Position numbers and translations under genes: made by a program. The notes beneath the pieces are model-generated. The model had not been told where the DNA came from and did not search any database. It worked only from the letters and a program-made list of their open reading frames with translations. Positions 62,707 through 64,000 of a DNA stretch of 64,000 bases are shown here, in pieces (position 1 is the first letter of the stretch; every line of letters begins with the position of its first letter). The DNA comes from Deefgea salmonis (GTDB lineage: Bacteria > Pseudomonadota > Gammaproteobacteria > Burkholderiales > Chitinibacteraceae). The stretch covers positions 186,001-250,000 of the forward strand of contig NZ_JAJAWG010000001.1 in NCBI RefSeq assembly GCF_020531905.1. Reading direction: 5' to 3'.

Positions 62707-63318
62707 TTGCTTAAAATCAGTGAGCGCGATTTAGATCATGAATTGGTCTTGCGGGCGCAAAATGGCGACCAGCGTGCTTTTGAACTGTTGGTTGTCAAGT
62801 ATCAGCGACGCATTGTGCGACTCTTGTCGAGAATGATTCGTGATCAAAATGAAATTGAAGACGTGACCCAAGAGGCTTTTATTAAAGCCTATCGTGCCTT
62901 GCCGTCTTTTCGCGGCGAAAGTGCGTTTTATACTTGGCTGTATCGCATTGCGATTAATACCGCAAAAAATTACCTATCGACCTTGGGTCGCCGGCCGATT
63001 TTGTCGGCTGAATATGAAGATGAGGACGGCGATACGGTTGATGCGGCTGCATTAGTACCAGACTTTCATACGCCAGAGACTGAACTATCCAATAAGCAGA
63101 TTGTCTCTACAGTCAATGAGGCGGTCGATGCTTTGCCTGATGAATTGCGCGAGGCGATTACTTTGCGCGAGATGGATGGGATGAGTTATGACGAAATCGC
63201 TTTGGCGATGGATTGTCCGATAGGGACTGTGCGTTCGCGTATTTTTCGAGCGCGTGAAGCAATTGCCAATCGCTTGCGTCCTTTGCTGGGCGATGTGGGT
63301 AAAGATAAGCGCTGGTAG
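62707..63318 (+). CDS. rpoE: RNA polymerase sigma factor RpoE
   Basis: ECF sigma factor for the envelope stress response. The 203 residues (E. coli 191) begin with a TTG at 62707, preceded by GGGAG at 62693-62697. Region 2 reads DQRAFELLVVKYQRRIVRLL, EDVTQEAFIKAYRALPSFRG and SAFYTWLYRIAINTAKNYL, and region 4 reads LREAITLREMDGMSYDEIAL and CPIGTVRSRIFRAREAI. The acidic linker between them is typical of RpoE rather than other ECF factors. The anti-sigma factor gene rseA and rseB follow. RseP, which frees this sigma factor from RseA, is encoded at 6.9 kb. Confidence 0.95.
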   Translation: MLKISERDLDHELVLRAQNGDQRAFELLVVKYQRRIVRLLSRMIRDQNEIEDVTQEAFIKAYRALPSFRGESAFYTWLYRIAINTAKNYLSTLGRRPILSAEYEDEDGDTVDAAALVPDFHTPETELSNKQIVSTVNEAVDALPDELREAITLREMDGMSYDEIALAMDCPIGTVRSRIFRAREAIANRLRPLLGDVGKDKRW

Positions 63319-63367
63319 CCATATCGGGCGTGGCGTACAGCGGCGGTTAGAGACAGGGGTTAGTGGT

Positions 63368-63841
63368 ATGAGTGAAAAAATTTCAGCCTTAATGGATTGC
63401 GAAGTTGCACCGCAAGATGTGGTGGCCGTCGTTGATGCATTGCTCGCTTCGGCGGAGCAGCAAGCGCAGTGGCATCGTTGGCATTTGGCACGAGATGCGA
63501 TTGGGCAGCCGCATTTGGCCGTGTCGCCTGATTTTATGCAAAAATTTTCCGCCAAGTTGGCGCAAGAGCCGGTAGTGATTGCACCTCGGCGCTTGCGTGT
63601 GCCTCAATCTCGTTGGTTGCCGTTGGCTGCAGTTGCTTCTGTGGTTTTTGTCGGCTTGGTGGCCTGGCAGTATGCATTACCCACGGTGTTGCCTGCGGAT
63701 CTATTGGCACAACAAAAAACCATTGAATTAAAGTCTGCTGAGATTAGTCCTTATTTGGCGGCGCATCGGGATGGCTTTTCAAATCCTTTGGCCTCTGAGC
63801 AATTTGCGCAGGCCCATTTTGAAGTTGGAGAGCAGCATTGA
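63368..63841 (+). CDS. rseA: Anti-sigma-E factor RseA
   Basis: Single-pass inner membrane protein that holds RpoE inactive. The frame is open further upstream, but the ATG at 63368 starts the conserved N-terminal sigma-binding domain (MSEKISALMDCEVAPQD) and gives 157 residues. The cytoplasmic helices include WHRWHLARDAIG, close to the family pattern. One transmembrane segment is at about 78-95 (LPLAAVASVVFVGLVAW), followed by a short periplasmic part. It fits a substrate for DegS and then RseP. The overlap of its stop with the next ATG (63841) suggests coupled translation with rseB. Overall identity to E. coli RseA is low, so the call rests on domains and gene order. Confidence 0.88.
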   Translation: MSEKISALMDCEVAPQDVVAVVDALLASAEQQAQWHRWHLARDAIGQPHLAVSPDFMQKFSAKLAQEPVVIAPRRLRVPQSRWLPLAAVASVVFVGLVAWQYALPTVLPADLLAQQKTIELKSAEISPYLAAHRDGFSNPLASEQFAQAHFEVGEQH

Positions 63842-64000
63842 TGGTGGCGAAAGTGTATTGCCGAGTAATGGTTTTATTGGGGTGTTTGTGTGCCTTTAGC
63901 GCGCAAGCTATGCCTTTGGATAAGGGCGAGGCGCAGCGTGTGTTGGCGCGCTCAGCATCGGCGGCTGAGGCAGTGGTTTACGCGGGAAATTATATTTATC
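63841..64000 (+). CDS. rseB: Sigma-E regulator RseB/MucB, 5' part
   Basis: Cut by the window end; 53 codons are visible. The start MVAKVYCRVMVLLGCLCAFS is a signal peptide, with cleavage probably after AQA, and the mature start MPLDKGEAQRVLARSASAAE continues to VVYAGNYIY, which fits the first strand of MucB/RseB (the usual form is YSGTFVY or similar). RseB binds RseA in the periplasm and senses lipopolysaccharide intermediates. The overlap with the rseA stop and the order rpoE-rseA-rseB support the call. The rest of the gene lies outside the window. Confidence 0.8.
   Translation, partial: MVAKVYCRVMVLLGCLCAFSAQAMPLDKGEAQRVLARSASAAEAVVYAGNYIY

Noticed and set aside
1-64000. CRISPR array, tRNA or rRNA genes, prophage or insertion sequence
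   Set aside because: No regularly spaced repeats, no tRNA cloverleaf, no rRNA segment and no transposase or integrase frame was recognised on reading.

Overview
The window is a chromosomal segment of a betaproteobacterium, most likely of the order Neisseriales and near the chitinolytic genera Chitinibacter, Deefgea or Iodobacter. Three things point there: the gene order rpsB-tsf-pyrH-frr-uppS-cdsA-dxr-rseP-bamA-skp-lpxD-fabZ-lpxA-lpxB-rnhB, a secreted GH18 chitinase, and a neighbourhood of fnr, hemN and a TauE/SafE-like membrane protein. The genus is an inference from protein resemblance; there is no rRNA or tRNA gene to check it with.

Layout. (1) 1-15.1 kb: a TPR-like gene, then the translation and envelope supercluster. 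It holds ribosomal protein S2, EF-Ts, UMP kinase, ribosome recycling factor, the lipid-precursor enzymes UppS, CdsA and Dxr, the site-2 protease RseP, BamA, Skp, the lipid A enzymes LpxD, FabZ, LpxA and LpxB, and RNase HII. Hairpins punctuate the first genes. (2) 15.2-19.9 kb: motA-motB, a membrane-anchored methyltransferase, an HDOD-GAF-like protein and a SpoU-type RNA methyltransferase. (3) 20.0-31.5 kb: an accessory-looking stretch with a chitinase whose signal peptide is out of frame at an A9 tract, a DUF2789 protein, a CinA-like protein, a YbjD-like OLD ATPase, a divergent LysR/YeiH-type transporter pair, a REP-like repeat, a small potassium-channel-like protein, and a minus-strand run of racemase, DUF4442, monooxygenase-like and ABC exporter genes. 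(4) 31.6-43.7 kb: a DUF1631 protein, then recC-recB-recD with translational coupling. (5) 43.7-57.1 kb: truC, a hypothetical protein, glnE, yhdP, a nitrilase-family amidase, tldD, a GNAT enzyme, an ABM-like protein, a second HDOD protein and rlmB. (6) 57.2-64 kb: a degenerate dehydrogenase-like protein, fnr, hemN behind a well-placed FNR site, a TauE/SafE-like protein, nadB, and rpoE-rseA-rseB cut by the window end.

How the parts fit. Region 1 makes and inserts the outer membrane. RseP in region 1 and RpoE/RseA/RseB at the far end belong to the same envelope stress circuit. FNR and hemN form an oxygen-responsive pair. RecBCD is the double-strand break repair machine.

Most of the window is ordinary core genome. 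The most unusual signal is in the non-coding DNA. Five intergenic imperfect palindromes, each exactly 49 nt, begin with GGGTAT and end in ATACCC or a close variant. All lie just downstream of stop codons, their interiors differ, yet pairing about the centre is largely kept. Three are followed by T-rich or AT-rich DNA and could terminate transcription; two are not. The chitinase A9 tract is the second point worth checking. No CRISPR array, prophage, insertion sequence, tRNA or rRNA was seen.
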